From JAVZGQ01 sp038998365 (GTDB taxonomy: Archaea > Aenigmatarchaeota > Aenigmatarchaeia > CG10238-14 > SCSR01), in contig JAVZHJ010000016.1 of NCBI GenBank assembly GCA_038998365.1, positions 1 to 15,229 of the forward strand: a DNA stretch of 15,229 bases. Direction: 5' to 3'. The notes below the pieces were generated by a model that saw only the letters and a list, made by a program, of their open reading frames with translations, made no database searches and was not told the DNA's origin. The translations under genes and the position numbers were made by a program. This document shows positions 13,895 to 15,229 of this stretch, one piece after another (the first letter of the stretch is position 1; each line of letters begins with the position of its first letter).

Positions 13895-15229
13895 CTTTCC
13901 CACACCAAGATTTTGAATAGGCTTGGACCCCAGAGCCACCTCACACCTTGAACAGCTTGTGAATCAACTTGCATCTCTTCTGGAGTTATTCCTTCTTCAC
14001 CCATTTGAATCAAAAGCCTTTGTTTGGCATCTTCTATCGCAAGCTGAGAAGAATTGAAAACTCTGCCATAGCCTACTAAGCCTTTAACAAGGTAAGTGTA
14101 TTCGAAAGAAGACCAGGGCAAAATATAGTTTGTGCTGGAGATGCTTCCACTTGGCTGGAAGTCCACAAGCTTTATTGAATTGTCACCAACAAAAATTTTG
14201 TTTGGGTAAACGTAAACATTCTCTGGAACAACTCGAATAGAAGGTGAAGTGAAGATCCAGAAATTGTTTATGGAAGCGTTAACCATGCTGCTAAAGCCTT
14301 GAGCAATGTGAATAAAAGCTTCGAGTATGTTTTTTTGGCTAGGTCTTAAATTAAAATTAAAGGTCTTTGGATTGCTCGCTGTCCCGCCAAACAAGACTTC
14401 TTTTGTCAAATCTATTTCACCATAATTGAAACTCGGATTCTCAAGCTCATAATAAACTTCTACATAGGATGAGCCCTCTGGATCATTCAAAGGATCAGAA
14501 TAAATCCTTGCCTCTTGGCTTCCCCAATGGATATCGCCATAACTGTTCAAATAAACTGAAACAACATTTGTCCCGGGCACTAAATTATTTGTAAGATTTA
14601 GGGAAATTTCTGGGTTCATCACTCCAACTTTTTGACAGTTCCTATAGTAGCCTTGAGCTGTGCAAGTTGGATAACATGGCTGGAAAGATGGACAATAACC
14701 GTCTTTGTAAAAAATGTCATCTGAATTAAAATAGATTATCAAATCACTTGAATTCCTTCCAAAAGCGTCTCTTGTGTCGTCAACTCCTAAAGCTTTAAGG
14801 TGAAGTTGAGCAATAGCATTCTTAGCATTTTCTGGAATGTAGAAAGAAACCATAGACCAGGCTCCTGTCCTTCCAATCAAATCATCAAAATAAAACCTTT
14901 TCTTGAAAGTTCTGTTTCCGGTTGAAGCTTCTTGAGTCAAGTTATAAGTTACTATCAACCTCATACCAGGATGAACATGAGAGTGATAGTTTGGGGTACC
15001 TATCACAAGATAAATGGAATTGTTCCCTGGCTTGACTTCGTTTGACACATCAACTACACCATAAGCTGCTGTTGTTATTTCTGCGCCAAAAGATTCTTCT
15101 TGTAAGTAAAGCCATTTCACATTATCCTTCTTTTGAACATCATTGACTTTCAATTGTTCAAATTGGGCTTGTGATTTTGAAGTTCCAAAATGTATTGAGA
15201 CATAAAGAGTTGCATTGTAAATTGTTATG
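13891..15229 (-). CDS. Large secreted beta-sandwich protein (5' end outside window)
   Basis: The frame is open from the stop at 13891-13893 to the window edge. A TTG at 15151-15153 would be a start, but codons before it stay open and encode ITIYNATLYVSIHFGTSKSQ, so the gene most likely begins outside. At least 445 aa are visible. Two sections share a pattern typical of galactose-binding-like jelly rolls: VSNEVKPGNNSIYLVIG and LTNNLVPGTNVVSVYLNSYG, each preceding long strands; a third, FVGDNSIKLVDF, may be related. A cysteine cluster (YCPSFQPCYPTCTAQGYYRNC) lies between the first two. The C terminus is IQMGEEGITPEEMQ followed by LFKILVWER. The next gene is coupled by ATGA. Surface ligand binding, perhaps sugars, is inferred; no family was identified. 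Confidence 0.72.
   Translation of the reverse strand, partial: ITIYNATLYVSIHFGTSKSQAQFEQLKVNDVQKKDNVKWLYLQEESFGAEITTAAYGVVDVSNEVKPGNNSIYLVIGTPNYHSHVHPGMRLIVTYNLTQEASTGNRTFKKRFYFDDLIGRTGAWSMVSFYIPENAKNAIAQLHLKALGVDDTRDAFGRNSSDLIIYFNSDDIFYKDGYCPSFQPCYPTCTAQGYYRNCQKVGVMNPEISLNLTNNLVPGTNVVSVYLNSYGDIHWGSQEARIYSDPLNDPEGSSYVEVYYELENPSFNYGEIDLTKEVLFGGTASNPKTFNFNLRPSQKNILEAFIHIAQGFSSMVNASINNFWIFTSPSIRVVPENVYVYPNKIFVGDNSIKLVDFQPSGSISSTNYILPWSSFEYTYLVKGLVGYGRVFNSSQLAIEDAKQRLLIQMGEEGITPEEMQVDSQAVQGVRWLWGPSLFKILVWER

Noticed and set aside
13895..13939. Longer start at 13939 for the pilin-like membrane protein
   Set aside because: It would overlap the previous gene by nearly 50 nt and put a polar 15-residue stretch before the N-terminal helix; the ATG at 13894 gives a clean ATGA overlap.
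1..15229. tRNA, rRNA, insertion sequences, attachment sites, CRISPR
   Set aside because: No cloverleaf-like stretch, conserved rRNA blocks, transposase motifs, terminal repeats or spacer arrays were seen; nearly all sequence is explained by tightly packed protein genes.

Overview
The window looks like chromosomal DNA of an AT-rich archaeon, most likely a DPANN lineage (Aenigmarchaeota or Diapherotrites-like; the exact phylum cannot be fixed from sequence reading alone). The reasons are an archaeal/eukaryotic-type initiation factor aIF5B, a HerA/DUF87 translocase, a class III signal-peptide pilin of the QxxxEFLMTYGWAI type, TATA boxes about 26 nt upstream of start codons with almost no leader, threonine-rich linkers, many N-glycosylation sequons, and very tight packing (overlapping stops, ATGA start/stop overlaps). 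A run of 10 Ns at 7649-7658 marks a scaffold join, so this is probably a metagenome-assembled genome.

Layout. 1-1952 (+): 3' part of a large cell-surface protein with a PGF-pre-PGF-like domain, Thr-rich stalk and C-terminal membrane anchor. 1949-2555 (-): a two-gene unit of a 143-aa unknown protein and a 56-aa coiled-coil protein. 2606-4321 (+): infB (aIF5B). 4354-5250 (+): a secreted DUF5667-type helical protein carrying two tandem six-cysteine modules. 5247-5999 (-): SbcD-related metallophosphoesterase, divergent from 6056-7561 (+) HerA-like translocase; both appear to be read as near-leaderless mRNAs from one shared AT box.

7597-12153 (+) is an archaeal type IV pilus/secretion locus: a CBS-pair plus winged-helix protein, a FlaI/PilB/GspE-type ATPase, two single-domain TadC/FlaJ-like membrane platform proteins joined by ATGA overlaps, and a class III signal-peptide pilin with its own promoter. 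Facing it from the right edge, 12177-15229 (-) is an ATGA-coupled operon of three membrane-anchored or secreted proteins (large beta-sandwich protein, a protein with a pilin-like N terminus, a single-pass protein with a Pro-rich linker). I infer that these are minor subunits or surface partners of the pilus. A 10-bp perfect inverted repeat with a T-rich loop lies exactly where the two operons converge.

The most unusual points are the CBS/winged-helix protein as a possible nucleotide-sensing partner of the pilus ATPase, the unrecognised three-gene surface operon next to the pilus, the shared symmetric promoter between herA and the phosphoesterase, and small genes that sit below normal length cut-offs. 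No RNA genes, insertion sequences or CRISPR arrays were seen, and no gene-free stretch exceeds 300 bases.
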